Part shown: positions 1-8,875 of the stretch, one piece after another
Layout: each line of letters starts with the position of its first letter
Position numbering within the stretch: the stretch's first letter is position 1
Assembly (NCBI GenBank): GCA_016785955.1
Contig: JAEUWH010000035.1
Span: forward strand, 46,404 to 110,403
Source of the DNA: Pseudobdellovibrionaceae bacterium
Lineage (GTDB): Bacteria; Bdellovibrionota; Bdellovibrionia; Bdellovibrionales; Bdellovibrionaceae
DNA: 64,000 bases
Direction of reading: 5' to 3'
Made by a program: the position numbers and the translations under genes
The notes under the pieces: model-generated
What the model was told of the DNA's origin: nothing
The model's input: the letters and a program-made list of their open reading frames with translations, nothing else
Database searches by the model: none

Positions 1-228
1 ATCACGGCCAAGCACTAGCTTAGGGTAGATCAATCGCACTTCACCAGTAGGGTAGGCAATACCCTGGGCCGAGAATTTAAAATGAACCCATTGTCGGTTA
101 TTCAACAAAGAAATATGAATAGCATTCATGTAGGCCTTAATATTACTGCCATTCACTACCGGTTTAACTTGTGCAGATAACGACATGGCAAGCACGAGTA
201 CGGAAATAATAATTTTTATCAATGACAT
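1..228 (-). CDS. Secreted protein of unknown family, partial
   Basis: The gene starts at ATG 228 and runs off the left edge, giving 76 visible codons. The start is fixed by an AGGAG box at 234-238, six bases upstream. Residues 1-20 form a typical Sec signal peptide: lysine at position 5, a run of I/V/L, then ending in SAQ. The visible mature part (VKPVVNGSN onward) shows no motif I recognise. It is transcribed away from the hydroxylase gene, so the two share the 229-426 interval. Function unknown; the periplasmic or outer-surface location is inferred from the signal peptide. Confidence 0.7.
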   Translation of the reverse strand, partial: MSLIKIIISVLVLAMSLSAQVKPVVNGSNIKAYMNAIHISLLNNRQWVHFKFSAQGIAYPTGEVRLIYPKLVLGRD

Positions 229-395
229 ATTTTCTCCTAAAATTTACAGCGATTGATTGTAATCTTACAAAGATCTGGTCTTTGTTTGAATGGCCTATAC
301 CTGAATCAACCAGAACTCAAACTGTTTTATCTTTTTTGCAAGGAATCTCTTGTAAAAATAAGCGCAACCCCGTCCGAATGGATCTGCTGAAAGTG

Positions 396-424
396 TTGAC
401 AGAATCCTGCATGAAAAATCATAT
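396..424 (+). promoter_or_regulatory. Possible sigma-70 promoter before the hydroxylase operon
   Basis: A perfect TTGACA (396-401) is followed after 17 bases by TCATAT (419-424). This would start transcription at about 430, nearly on the start codon of the hydroxylase gene. Either the transcript is leaderless or the real start codon is slightly downstream. The poor -10 box keeps confidence low. Confidence 0.3.
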
Positions 425-426
425 TT

Positions 427-1236
427 ATGTGTATGGGACGTTTTTTTCACTATGCAATCTATCCGTTGTTCATCATTTCGTTTGTTGTCCCGATGTTGGT
501 GATGTACGACCGCTTGTCGCCGGCAGAACTCCGACACCTTTCTTTAGCTTTGATATCAGGCTGCGTGCTCGCCGCATTTTTACTAGAGTTTTTTTTGCCT
601 TTTGACCAAAACTTTAGAATGTTCTCTGGACAATTTCTTTGGGATAGCTATTTTACATTCATCCAGTTGCCTTTAGTTTCGATCGCAATCGAATGGATCG
701 GCAATGTCCTTAAAACCCAACAAATTCCGACTCTAGGTTTTTTATGGCCTCATCATTTAAATCCCATTGCCCAAATGTTTATGATTCTGGTTATAGCTGA
801 ATTGTTTTACTTTGTTTACCACTTCGTGAGCCACAAATCAGATTTACTCTGGTCCATCCATAAGTACCATCACCAGTACGCAACCGTATATTGGAACAAT
901 TCAGCCACATTTCATGCCATTGATATTACCTTAAGCGCTTTTTTTTACTTTTTACCACTCCTTATGTTTTCAGTTAGCCCATATGTTCAATATTTGTTTG
1001 TGACGCTCAGTGGAGTCACGGGAATTTTGATTCATGTAAACTTTAGGCACAGCACACGTTTTATAAACAAGATCTTTAACACCTCGGAACTGCATCGTTG
1101 GCATCATCAGCCCGAAGCCATGTCTAAAAATTTTGGCAAAGTTTTATGTATTTGGGATTGGATTTTTAACACCCGCTACGAACGCGATAATAAATATATT
1201 TTGAAAGCTAACCATGCCATCAGCCAAGCTAAATAA
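427..1236 (+). CDS. Fatty acid hydroxylase / sterol desaturase family protein
   Basis: Integral-membrane di-iron oxygenase of the fatty acid hydroxylase superfamily (PF04116 type). The three histidine clusters are visible: HFVSH at residues 132-136, HKYHH at 145-149 and HRWHH at 223-227, with extra histidines at 203-208. Hydrophobic segments lie at about 11-26, 40-60, 115-131 and 168-205. At 269 residues it is normal length for the family. The start is uncertain between ATG 427 and ATG 433, as no good ribosome site is visible. It heads a tightly packed plus-strand operon, overlapping the next gene by 23 bases. Relatives hydroxylate or desaturate the acyl chain or long-chain base of lipids, including sphingolipids and carotenoids. 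The substrate here is unknown; an amino lipid is inferred from the neighbours. Confidence 0.85.
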   Translation: MCMGRFFHYAIYPLFIISFVVPMLVMYDRLSPAELRHLSLALISGCVLAAFLLEFFLPFDQNFRMFSGQFLWDSYFTFIQLPLVSIAIEWIGNVLKTQQIPTLGFLWPHHLNPIAQMFMILVIAELFYFVYHFVSHKSDLLWSIHKYHHQYATVYWNNSATFHAIDITLSAFFYFLPLLMFSVSPYVQYLFVTLSGVTGILIHVNFRHSTRFINKIFNTSELHRWHHQPEAMSKNFGKVLCIWDWIFNTRYERDNKYILKANHAISQAK

Positions 1237-2614
1237 TCTTTCAGCGTCGCTTGTATTGTTAAATCTTGTCACGCTTTCTGATCAAGAACTCGCACGATTA
1301 AAATATACTCTGACAGCGATTCAAACCGATTCACTCTGGACCGAATGGCTTGATCTGGTACAATTGAACGCCTGCGAAAGCTTGATTTATCTGAATCTCG
1401 TGAAATGGAATTTGGAAATTCCAGATTCTATTCAGGCCCAATTGAAATCCGTATTTGATAAGGTTGCAAAGCAAAATGCACTTCGCAACGAGGAAGCTAA
1501 ACGTATTTTTTCACAACTCTCTTCGGCACATATTCCGTTCGTTGTACTCAAAGGCCAAGCCTTAACTGAATTCCTATACAATTCGCCCTACTACAAAAAA
1601 ATGAATGATGTTGATTTTCTCGTACCAAAATCATCTTTGGATCAGCTTCAAAAGCTATACATTCGATTGAATTTGGAATGTGCGGCCAGTATTGGCGGAC
1701 GGAACTATCGCAAACAAGAAAATTTTTCCCATCACTGGCCGCCTTTTTTTACTCGAAATTTGAATTGCGTGCTAGGAACGCACTGGAATCTTGTCACCCC
1801 CCTATCAAAAATTAAAATCCAGGAACAGAATCTTTGGCAAAACACGGTTCCTCATTCCTATTTGGGCATTCCTTGTTTTCGCTTGAACGATCTTTATTTC
1901 TTCTTTCACCTCACGGTTCATTTAGCTTATTACAAGACAGGACTTAAAGAGTTATGCGATCCACTGAATTGGTACCGTTTAAAACACGCAAACATTGACT
2001 ACCAAAAATTTTTAGATCTTGTGCAACAATGCCATGCCTATGATCCCGTTTATAGAAATTTATACTTAATGAATTGTGTTTTCCCAGAGGCCACTTTACA
2101 TAAATGGATTCAAGCCCTGGAACCCAACGTCTCGTCATTTGTTGTCCAAGACACTCAATTTCGCTGCCGAGAACCTTACTACGTCGTACGATCACGCAGT
2201 ACGCAAACCAGCCGCATCGAGAAAAGCTACGCGCTTTTTTCATTGAGTGACATGTTTTATGAAAAGTTTTACTTTCTTCTTAAAATGTGGACGCATTTTC
2301 TGCTTCCCAAACAACGCGACGTCATCCATATGCAAAGCTTGGACGACTTGCCAGGACGATTCACCCTGCTCCTTGGATACATTAAAACTCCCTATTTGCT
2401 TTCGCGCGTTTTTGCATTCGATTTGGGCTGGAAATTGCATTTTCTATTAATCGCCAAACATCACTATGATCTTTTAAAGTCGATTGCATATTTTATTCTG
2501 GGAGTATTTAGCTCAGGACGAATTGTTTCAATCCCGCAAACACTGCCGCAGAAGATAAAAACTTTAAATTTACCGATCGACTCAATCGAACAAATTAAGG
2601 ATAAATTGGAATAA
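1214..2614 (+). CDS. Nucleotidyltransferase family 5 protein
   Basis: 466-residue protein resembling the uncharacterised nucleotidyltransferase family NTP_transf_5 (PF14907). The family pattern is visible as VVLKGQAL at residues 110-117 and MNDVDFLVP at 130-138, where the Asp-x-Asp pair would bind the metal and nucleotide. The remainder is helical and rich in aromatic residues. Such proteins occur in polysaccharide and peptide natural-product loci, usually without an established substrate. The gene overlaps the hydroxylase gene and ends two bases before the next start, so it belongs to the same operon. Transfer of a nucleotide or other activated group onto the locus product is an inference. 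No signal peptide is seen. Confidence 0.7.
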   Translation: MPSAKLNNLSASLVLLNLVTLSDQELARLKYTLTAIQTDSLWTEWLDLVQLNACESLIYLNLVKWNLEIPDSIQAQLKSVFDKVAKQNALRNEEAKRIFSQLSSAHIPFVVLKGQALTEFLYNSPYYKKMNDVDFLVPKSSLDQLQKLYIRLNLECAASIGGRNYRKQENFSHHWPPFFTRNLNCVLGTHWNLVTPLSKIKIQEQNLWQNTVPHSYLGIPCFRLNDLYFFFHLTVHLAYYKTGLKELCDPLNWYRLKHANIDYQKFLDLVQQCHAYDPVYRNLYLMNCVFPEATLHKWIQALEPNVSSFVVQDTQFRCREPYYVVRSRSTQTSRIEKSYALFSLSDMFYEKFYFLLKMWTHFLLPKQRDVIHMQSLDDLPGRFTLLLGYIKTPYLLSRVFAFDLGWKLHFLLIAKHHYDLLKSIAYFILGVFSSGRIVSIPQTLPQKIKTLNLPIDSIEQIKDKLE

Positions 2615-2616
2615 GA

Positions 2617-4140
2617 ATGAAAACAACCCAATGGACTCGAGAAGAAAGCAAAGAACGATTTCCAAATTCACTGTCACCCTTGGGATGGAGTGTAATGCAG
2701 TCCGCACTAGAAATAAATCTTGAGTCTATCAAAAAAGAATTTTGCCTAAAAAAATTATCAGCGAATCAAGTCACGCGCTGGGTAGACGGTTATCTGTACT
2801 CAAGTCATAATTTTTTCAGAAAAATCCCACTGACTCACTTTGCTTGGATACCACTGATTGGATTTGGCTGGAAATTGGTTGTGCATTTTCTTGCGAGTCT
2901 ATTTTCTTCCGCACATGGAACATCGTTGAAAATTCGTTTTCTAAATCGCCTTTATGAAAAGGAATTGTCCCACAAAATCCAATTGTTAATTTCTGAATGG
3001 ACATCCCAGCTGCCTAGCCACATACAAAACTTTGAAGACAACAAAGCCGCTAGTCTGACATGGAATGTGTCCGATGTTCATTTTCAAAAGCTCTTAGACA
3101 AAATCGAACGTGATGGTTGTGCGTACAATCGTTTGGACTTTGCCATTTATTTCTATAAAAATATTTTGAAATCTTTGATCGAAAAAATAAACACAGAACA
3201 ATCCAACCGCATTGCTTTACTGACAGGACAAAGTGCCTTTCAAATTGGAAAGTACATCAGTCAAACTCTAGCCGAAGCACACTCGTTAAGTTCTACGGCA
3301 CAGCAAATTGCCTTTACACAATCTCGTCTGGGGCATTTGTCCCTAGGCTGGGATATTGCCCAACTTACATTTGCCGAACAGCCCGCGCTGATGAGCAAAA
3401 TGCTGTCGGACCCCGCGAACCGACTGATCTCGACCCCCGCGTATATGGCTATCTCGCCAATGGAAGAACAGTTTATTCAGCTGGTGTCCTGCGACGAACA
3501 ACACCGCTTTTACGCATCCTATCAGTTTCCCTATGTCCGAACGCTATTGAAGCAAATCAACGAGCAGTGGCTAAAAAGAAATATTTTAGAAAAAGAGGAC
3601 GATTTTTACTGCCTAACCTTATCGGAAGTCAAACAAACGCATTCACGATTGGTAACGGCAGAGCCGATAGATATCGAGACAATCCAGTATAAGGTTAAAA
3701 CACGCTTGTCTTATCTGAAACCCTTCGCTCGAGACGTATTGAACACCGAAGATATGCACGCCCAAGAAGATATCTTTTACTCATCTAAAAATTCGTATCA
3801 ACCACTAGATATCGAAAATGTTCAACAATGGCAGGGAGTCAAGGTCAGCCCGGGCGTTGCTCAAGGACAAGCCTATTGGGTCACGGACTATAAAAATTTG
3901 GCTGATTGCCCCGATCAACGCATTGTCCTTTGTGAAACCCCCTCACCCAATCTGCACACTGCATTTATAAAAGCCAAAGCCATCGTTGCCGAAACAGGGG
4001 GGATCTTGAGTCACGGCGCCATCGTCGCTCGAGAACTGCAGATCCCCTGCATTTTACAAGTACGAAACTTGAAAAGCATCAAAAACGATGATTGGATCGA
4101 AGTGGACGCACATTTCGGCATCATTAAGAGACTTTCATGA
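2617..4140 (+). CDS. PEP-synthase-like protein lacking the ATP-grasp domain
   Basis: 507 residues. The C-terminal 110 residues are a phosphohistidine swivelling domain of the PEP-utilising family: the motif GGILSHGAIVAREL carries the phosphorylatable His466. The first 400 residues resemble the helical middle/substrate domain of PEP-synthase and rifampin phosphotransferase proteins (near the N-terminus, ERFPNSLSPLGWSV). The ATP-grasp domain that normally charges the histidine is absent, and the upstream gene does not supply it. The gene ends in an ATGA overlap with a ThiL-like kinase gene, so the two are translationally coupled and may work together. A complete family member is encoded at 21.7-24.2 kb. 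The role is unknown; phosphoryl transfer or ATP-driven condensation is an inference. Confidence 0.75.
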   Translation: MKTTQWTREESKERFPNSLSPLGWSVMQSALEINLESIKKEFCLKKLSANQVTRWVDGYLYSSHNFFRKIPLTHFAWIPLIGFGWKLVVHFLASLFSSAHGTSLKIRFLNRLYEKELSHKIQLLISEWTSQLPSHIQNFEDNKAASLTWNVSDVHFQKLLDKIERDGCAYNRLDFAIYFYKNILKSLIEKINTEQSNRIALLTGQSAFQIGKYISQTLAEAHSLSSTAQQIAFTQSRLGHLSLGWDIAQLTFAEQPALMSKMLSDPANRLISTPAYMAISPMEEQFIQLVSCDEQHRFYASYQFPYVRTLLKQINEQWLKRNILEKEDDFYCLTLSEVKQTHSRLVTAEPIDIETIQYKVKTRLSYLKPFARDVLNTEDMHAQEDIFYSSKNSYQPLDIENVQQWQGVKVSPGVAQGQAYWVTDYKNLADCPDQRIVLCETPSPNLHTAFIKAKAIVAETGGILSHGAIVARELQIPCILQVRNLKSIKNDDWIEVDAHFGIIKRLS

Positions 4141-5186
4141 TACAAACTAAAATTTATGAAATAGAAAAAATCACAAGACTGATCGCAGCCTTCAAGCGAG
4201 CGCCTTACCAACGCAATCGTATTTATGAATCCGATAGCGAAATTCTAGATTTCGGCTTGGAAAAAAATATCGCTATCACAAGTGACATTTTGTGTGAAGA
4301 AATTGAATGGGGCTTAATTTCTGATCCTTACGTCATGGGATGGGTTAATGTCACCGCTAGCCTATCTGATCTGGCGGCCGTCGCCGCCGAACCACTAGGG
4401 GTCTTGGTTGGGCTCAGCCATTCGCAATCCACCAGTCAGGATTTTTTATCTCGATTTTGGCAAGGCACTCGCGAAGCCCTCGACGAACATCAGACATTTC
4501 TGCTCGGAGGCGACACAAACATATCAAATTCATTTTTAGTTTCCTGTACAGGGATCGGACAGCGGGCAAAATCGACATTGCTGAATCGCAAAGGCATAAA
4601 TGACGGCGACCTAGTTTATCTTTCCGGACCCGTGGGAATGGGAACCGCTGTTGGTTTTGCTAATTTTGTTGTCAAGCCAAAGTCCGCAACCATGGCCTCG
4701 CAAATCGAACCTATGTTTAAACCCAAGGCTCGTTTATCCGAAGCTCACGTGATCGCAAAATTTGCAAGTAGCTGCATTGATACCAGTGATGGCTTACTGG
4801 CGGCCGTCGATTTTTTATCTCAACTGAATCAAATCCAAATGGAATTGACACTTTCGAAAACACATTTCCATTCCATTTGCTGGCAGCTGGTTGATCAGTT
4901 AAAAATTCCGTGGATTTTGTTTTCAAGTATTCATCTAGGTGAATTCGAACTGCTCTTTACGATTCCACCACAAAATCAAACCGCTTTTGAAATGGAAATG
5001 CGCCAGAAAAATTTTTCGTTTTTAAAAATTGGACAAATACGTTCGGCCTTTAGTCAGCTACACGTGAATGGGTGTGCAATTGATTTAAATCCTATACGTA
5101 ATTTACTGAATGACTTGAAAGATCCATCTCTTTATCTTGGTTCGCAACAGCGTTGGGCCTCGGGATTGGCGATCCCCCTAATCTAG
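4137..5186 (+). CDS. ThiL/PurM-like ATP-dependent kinase, paralogue 1
   Basis: 349-residue member of the AIR-synthase/thiamine-monophosphate-kinase superfamily. Visible landmarks are SDLAA at residues 77-81, GGDT at 124-127 and CIDTSDGL at 213-220, plus a C-terminal GEFELLF segment; these correspond to the metal, nucleotide and substrate loops of ThiL. The N-terminal metal motif (GDD-A in true ThiL) is degenerate here (ESDSEIL, 31-37). It overlaps the upstream gene by four bases (ATGA). A second copy, with landmarks at almost the same residue numbers, lies at 9776-10819. Because the neighbourhood contains no thiamine genes, a kinase acting on the pathway intermediate is more likely than vitamin synthesis. 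The substrate is unknown. Confidence 0.7.
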   Translation: MIQTKIYEIEKITRLIAAFKRAPYQRNRIYESDSEILDFGLEKNIAITSDILCEEIEWGLISDPYVMGWVNVTASLSDLAAVAAEPLGVLVGLSHSQSTSQDFLSRFWQGTREALDEHQTFLLGGDTNISNSFLVSCTGIGQRAKSTLLNRKGINDGDLVYLSGPVGMGTAVGFANFVVKPKSATMASQIEPMFKPKARLSEAHVIAKFASSCIDTSDGLLAAVDFLSQLNQIQMELTLSKTHFHSICWQLVDQLKIPWILFSSIHLGEFELLFTIPPQNQTAFEMEMRQKNFSFLKIGQIRSAFSQLHVNGCAIDLNPIRNLLNDLKDPSLYLGSQQRWASGLAIPLI

Positions 5187-5190
5187 ATAG

Positions 5191-5216
5191 GTTGGTAATG
5201 ACAGTTAGCAACGACA
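5191..5216. repeat. Two tandem 13-bp repeats (GTTGGTAATGACA type)
   Basis: GTTGGTAATGACA at 5191-5203 is followed directly by a diverged copy, GTTAGCAACGACA, at 5204-5216. They lie between the ends of two convergent genes. The same 13-base unit occurs in five copies at 37657-37745. Confidence 0.7.
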
Positions 5217-5229
5217 AACCTAAATTTTC

Positions 5230-5913
5230 CTAGAGTAGACGTTTACTTAAATCTTGCCACGATTGAAGTTTATCTTGAGACAAGATGGCCGTCTCGATAC
5301 CAGCCAAACGCGCGGGCCCATCTTTAAGTTCACTATCACCAATTAAAATGCAACTTTGCGGATCAAGATCAAACAATTGAAGCGCGTAAACATAGTAAGA
5401 CACGTTTGGCTTACAAGCCATGGCGTTTTGAGAATGCGTAAACCCAGCAAAATCATCAACAGAATACCCGGCCCATTCGAGTCGTTTTTTCACATTGAAC
5501 TCGGGCCAAATCGGATTGGTCCAAATATAAAGCCTTTTTCCTTGTCCTTTCGCCTGCTGGACAAACTTTTGCGCACCAGGAACAGCCGTGAACAGCGACT
5601 GCCATTTTAAAAAGTCCTTTTGATAGTACTGCTCAAGTTCCCATTCTATTTTTTCTTTCGGCATAGCAGTCTCCCGACAACAGATGTCAAGCAGAACATC
5701 ATAGTTTTTTTTCCCCGAACCTGGCTCATTTTTTAACATGGCTTTAATTGCGGTACTCACTACCGGGACCGTATTTATAAATCCAAAAAGTTTAGAGAAC
5801 CGCTGATATAAGCGAAATGCGTTGTATATCAAAAAAAGATTTTCGCGAGATTCCACTAAAGTTCCATCTAAATCCAAAAGAATGCAGTCATATTTGTGAT
5901 TGAAAGACTTCAT
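5230..5913 (-). CDS. HAD-family hydrolase (phosphoglycolate-phosphatase-like)
   Basis: 227-residue haloacid-dehalogenase-fold phosphatase. Motif I is DLDGT at residues 14-18, with the two aspartates of catalysis. Motif II is in LYIWTN, motif III is the lysine of CKPNVS, and motif IV is LIGDSELKDG. A helical cap of about 100 residues follows motif I, as in phosphoglycolate-phosphatase-like members. It is transcribed against the surrounding operon and starts 23 bases from the divergent epimerase gene, so the two probably share a promoter region. In context it could remove a phosphate placed by one of the several kinase-like proteins nearby; that is inference. Confidence 0.8.
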   Translation of the reverse strand: MKSFNHKYDCILLDLDGTLVESRENLFLIYNAFRLYQRFSKLFGFINTVPVVSTAIKAMLKNEPGSGKKNYDVLLDICCRETAMPKEKIEWELEQYYQKDFLKWQSLFTAVPGAQKFVQQAKGQGKRLYIWTNPIWPEFNVKKRLEWAGYSVDDFAGFTHSQNAMACKPNVSYYVYALQLFDLDPQSCILIGDSELKDGPARLAGIETAILSQDKLQSWQDLSKRLL

Positions 5914-5936
5914 ATAGTATGAAACGATAAAACAGA

Positions 5937-6950
5937 ATGAACGACAGAGATACCATTATTTTAGTCACTGGTGCCGACGGTTTTGTGGGAACGCATTTAT
6001 GTCGCTCGTTGATCAAAAAATATACTGTTTATGCTTTTATACTACCCCAGCAAGAGTCTCACTTTCTCGAAAAGTGGGGCAAAGACAGCACCGAACATCT
6101 TAAAATTATAAAAGATAAATTTGAAAATCTACATACTTATCGAAAACTTTTACAAGAGGTTCACTATGCTGTTCATTGTGCAGGAACTATGCTCGGTGCC
6201 CAGGAACACAACTACATCGAGTCAAACTTAATCACGACGCGACTCTTGCTGCAAAACTTGCCGACGGATTTGAAAAAAATAGTATTTCTATCTTCCCAGA
6301 GTGCCATAGGCCCCAGCCCATCCCCAGATTACAAACTCAAAGTCAGCGATCACCCAACCCCAATTTCATTTTATGGACAAACAAAATTGCTGGCCGAAAA
6401 AGATATACTTAATTCGCCAAGGCCGGCAATTGTATTTAGACCGGCCTCTATTCTGGGACCAGAAGATAAAACGTTTCTCGAGTTTTTCCAAATGGCAGAT
6501 AAAGGAAGATTTCCCATTCTCGGACAAAAACAAAAACAATTTCAATTTGTTTACGTTGACGATTTAGTTTCTGCGATCGAACTTGTTTTATTTTCCGAAC
6601 AAAAAAATAAAATCTATCATATAGCCCATCCCGAGATAGGAAACTGGGAACGGATGCGATCAGCGATGGAAAGACATTTAAATCGACCACTGCGCATTTT
6701 GTTTATAAATCCAACACTGACTCGCTGGTACTTGAAGTTTTTCGACGTACGTGAAGCCTTCACTGGCATAAAAACAAATAGAAACCTGAACAAATTTGGT
6801 GAATTCATGGCCCCGAACTGGATATTCGACACCTCTGATTTTGAAAAAGACACTGGTTTCAAATACACTCATAACTTGAATGAAACGATATCATCCACCT
6901 ACTCATGGTATCAGCGGCATTCTTGGACACGCCCTAGCTTAACGCGCTAG
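5937..6950 (+). CDS. NAD(P)-dependent epimerase/reductase (extended SDR)
   Basis: 337-residue extended short-chain dehydrogenase. The nucleotide-binding motif TGADGFVG is at residues 11-18 and the catalytic YxxxK pair at Tyr146/Lys150 (YGQTK), preceded by the serine-rich LSSQSA strand. Relatives include sugar epimerases, 3-beta-hydroxysteroid dehydrogenases and the bacterial ceramide reductase CerR of Caulobacter. Next to an alpha-oxoamine synthase, reduction of the 3-keto product is an attractive but unproven role. The gene begins 23 bases from the divergent HAD gene and is followed, after a 51-base gap, by the alpha-oxoamine synthase. Confidence 0.8.
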   Translation: MNDRDTIILVTGADGFVGTHLCRSLIKKYTVYAFILPQQESHFLEKWGKDSTEHLKIIKDKFENLHTYRKLLQEVHYAVHCAGTMLGAQEHNYIESNLITTRLLLQNLPTDLKKIVFLSSQSAIGPSPSPDYKLKVSDHPTPISFYGQTKLLAEKDILNSPRPAIVFRPASILGPEDKTFLEFFQMADKGRFPILGQKQKQFQFVYVDDLVSAIELVLFSEQKNKIYHIAHPEIGNWERMRSAMERHLNRPLRILFINPTLTRWYLKFFDVREAFTGIKTNRNLNKFGEFMAPNWIFDTSDFEKDTGFKYTHNLNETISSTYSWYQRHSWTRPSLTR

Positions 6951-6969
6951 TTTTCCTTAAAAAAACTAG
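6947..6969 (+). terminator. Weak hairpin in the gap after the epimerase gene
   Basis: CTAGTTTT (6947-6954) can pair with AAAACTAG (6962-6969) around a seven-base loop. The stem is A/T-rich and no clean U-tract follows, so it may be only a partial attenuator or chance pairing. Confidence 0.25.
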
Positions 6970-7001
6970 GCATTTCTTTGTAAAAAACTTACGCTTAGAA
7001 A

Positions 7002-8279
7002 ATGAAAAAAACATCTACATGGAACGACGACACCTCAGATGCAGTGAACTTACTAACGCTGGCAAGTCAATTTAAAGGTCAGATAGATTCTGATGTCGAT
7101 TATTTTGAAAATTACTTTCGTCCACTCTACAACCAAGGAAAATTACTTTATCATCGTGAAATTATTTCGCCGGTCGACCGTCGCGTTTTAGTTAAAGATC
7201 CTGTAACTGGAAAAATCATCGATATGATTATGATGGGGTCGAACAACTATCTTGGTTTCGCCAATGATCCAGAAGTCAAAGAACGCGCCAAGCAGGCTAT
7301 TGATTCGCAAGGACTCGGTATGGGCGGTCCCATGCTATTAAATGGAACGTCTCGGTTACATCGTTCCGTCGAAGAAAGACTTGCACACTTTAAAGGTAAA
7401 GAAGACTGTATCATTCTGCCGTCTGGCTATATGACAAGTCTTACCTGGGTGACAACCTTAGTTTCCGACGAGGCTCTTCTTTTCTTTGATGAAATTTCTC
7501 ACGCATCGGTTGTTGATGGCATCAAACTTGGTCGCAAAACCGCATTTCGCTTTAATCACAATGATCCAGATGATCTAGAGAAAATGTTGAAGAAATATCG
7601 CGAAAAAAATGCCCACCGCGATTTGTGGGTAACCACACAAGGTGTTTACTCGATGAACGGCGAACTGGCTCCGGTAAAAGAAATAGCGCTAGTCTGTGAA
7701 AAATATGATGCCAAATACGTAATTGACGACGCCCATGGTACCGGGGTCATGGGCAAAGGACGAGGCATGGCCGAAGAAGTCGGCATCAGTGGAAAACTGA
7801 AGTATGCGATGGGAACATTCTCTAAAGCATTTTCAATTACAGGCGGTTTTTTTGCCGCAGATAAAAATACTATTAACTTTTTAAGATTTTTTTCTCGTCC
7901 CTATTTTTTTACAGCATCACTGTCCCCCGTTTCAATGGCTGTTATCTTGGCCTGTTTAGACATACTAGAGAAATCTACTGAACGCGTAGACAAGCTTCAT
8001 GATAATATTCTCTTCTTTTATGATTGCTTGGACAAAGCTGAAATAAAATACACCCGCACCGGCAGCGCCATTGTTCCGGTCTTTCCACCGACTCCAGAAA
8101 GTTTTCGCGTTCTTTCCCAAAAGCTGCACGACAATGGACTGTTTGTGAACCCTATCGAGCCTCCCGGAGTTCCCAAAGGTGGCGAACGTTTTCGCGTGTC
8201 GTTGATGGCCACTCACACCAAACAAGATATTCAGGATGCCGTAAACATCTTAAAAACGACCTACGAAAGATACGCATGA
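7002..8279 (+). CDS. Alpha-oxoamine synthase (serine palmitoyltransferase / KBL family)
   Basis: 425-residue PLP enzyme that decarboxylatively condenses an acyl thioester with an amino acid to give an alpha-aminoketone. Visible features: SNNYLGF near residue 80, the cofactor-stacking region SHASVVDG, DDAHGTG at 242-248, and the Schiff-base lysine Lys275 in GTFSKAF. Length and layout fit serine palmitoyltransferase, 2-amino-3-ketobutyrate ligase or BioF; the roughly 60-residue N-terminal extension is more like long-chain (sphingoid or CAI-1 type) synthases. No bioA/B/D gene and no tdh gene is nearby, which argues against biotin or threonine metabolism. Its stop overlaps the next start (ATGA). 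Synthesis of a long-chain aminoketone is the best inference. Confidence 0.8.
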   Translation: MKKTSTWNDDTSDAVNLLTLASQFKGQIDSDVDYFENYFRPLYNQGKLLYHREIISPVDRRVLVKDPVTGKIIDMIMMGSNNYLGFANDPEVKERAKQAIDSQGLGMGGPMLLNGTSRLHRSVEERLAHFKGKEDCIILPSGYMTSLTWVTTLVSDEALLFFDEISHASVVDGIKLGRKTAFRFNHNDPDDLEKMLKKYREKNAHRDLWVTTQGVYSMNGELAPVKEIALVCEKYDAKYVIDDAHGTGVMGKGRGMAEEVGISGKLKYAMGTFSKAFSITGGFFAADKNTINFLRFFSRPYFFTASLSPVSMAVILACLDILEKSTERVDKLHDNILFFYDCLDKAEIKYTRTGSAIVPVFPPTPESFRVLSQKLHDNGLFVNPIEPPGVPKGGERFRVSLMATHTKQDIQDAVNILKTTYERYA

Positions 8280-8875
8280 GAAAATGGGTAATCACTGGTC
8301 TTGATGGCTCGGGAAAAGATACTCAAATTGCAAACCTGATAAGCTATGGAGTCCAGAAAAACAAAAAGGTCTTTTCATATTCTATCTGGGACAGTTTGAA
8401 ACTATTTGCAAGCCTATCCCAGACCGAACTAAAGAAAGTACTCGAGATATTTCTAACTCAGATGGCACCGCAAGCACGATCGTTATTTCTACAGTCGATA
8501 CTTATGCAAAGCGAGAAAATGGTGGATTTTTCACAATACGACTTAGTCATTTTTAATGCGGGAACGTTTAAATACGCAGCTTCGGAACACACCCTGGGCA
8601 CACCACTTTCACTTTGGTTTGCCGTAGAGACTCATTTCAAATATGCCGATAGAGTCATTTATCTCAAATGTTCCAAAGAAACGCTAAAACAAAGAAAAAC
8701 TGAACTCTCTTCTTACGAGAATCTTTTCTGGGATAAATTGGATGCCTATAAAGACAATCTAGAGCATTACTTATCACAAATTGAAAATGTCACCACCATT
8801 GACAGCGACATGAATGCCGAAAAAGTATTTGAGCAAATCCGTGTCAAAACCCTGCTCTTTCAAAATGAAATTTAG
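8276..8875 (+). CDS. Thymidylate-kinase-like P-loop protein
   Basis: 199 residues with an N-terminal P-loop, GLDGSGKDTQ, at residues 8-17, which is the thymidylate kinase form of Walker A. The region where thymidylate kinases carry the DR(Y/F/H) substrate motif reads VIFNAGTFKYA, so the catalytic arginine is missing. The later CSKETLKQRK segment resembles the LID. It starts inside the stop of the oxoamine synthase gene and overlaps the next gene by 11 bases. A housekeeping role in dTMP phosphorylation is therefore unlikely; a small-molecule kinase for the locus product is inferred. Confidence 0.7.
   Translation: MRKWVITGLDGSGKDTQIANLISYGVQKNKKVFSYSIWDSLKLFASLSQTELKKVLEIFLTQMAPQARSLFLQSILMQSEKMVDFSQYDLVIFNAGTFKYAASEHTLGTPLSLWFAVETHFKYADRVIYLKCSKETLKQRKTELSSYENLFWDKLDAYKDNLEHYLSQIENVTTIDSDMNAEKVFEQIRVKTLLFQNEI

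Noticed and set aside
222..605. Open frame on the plus strand overlapping the hydroxylase start
   Set aside because: No ribosome site or similarity, and it is in conflict with the hydroxylase frame, which has the histidine clusters.
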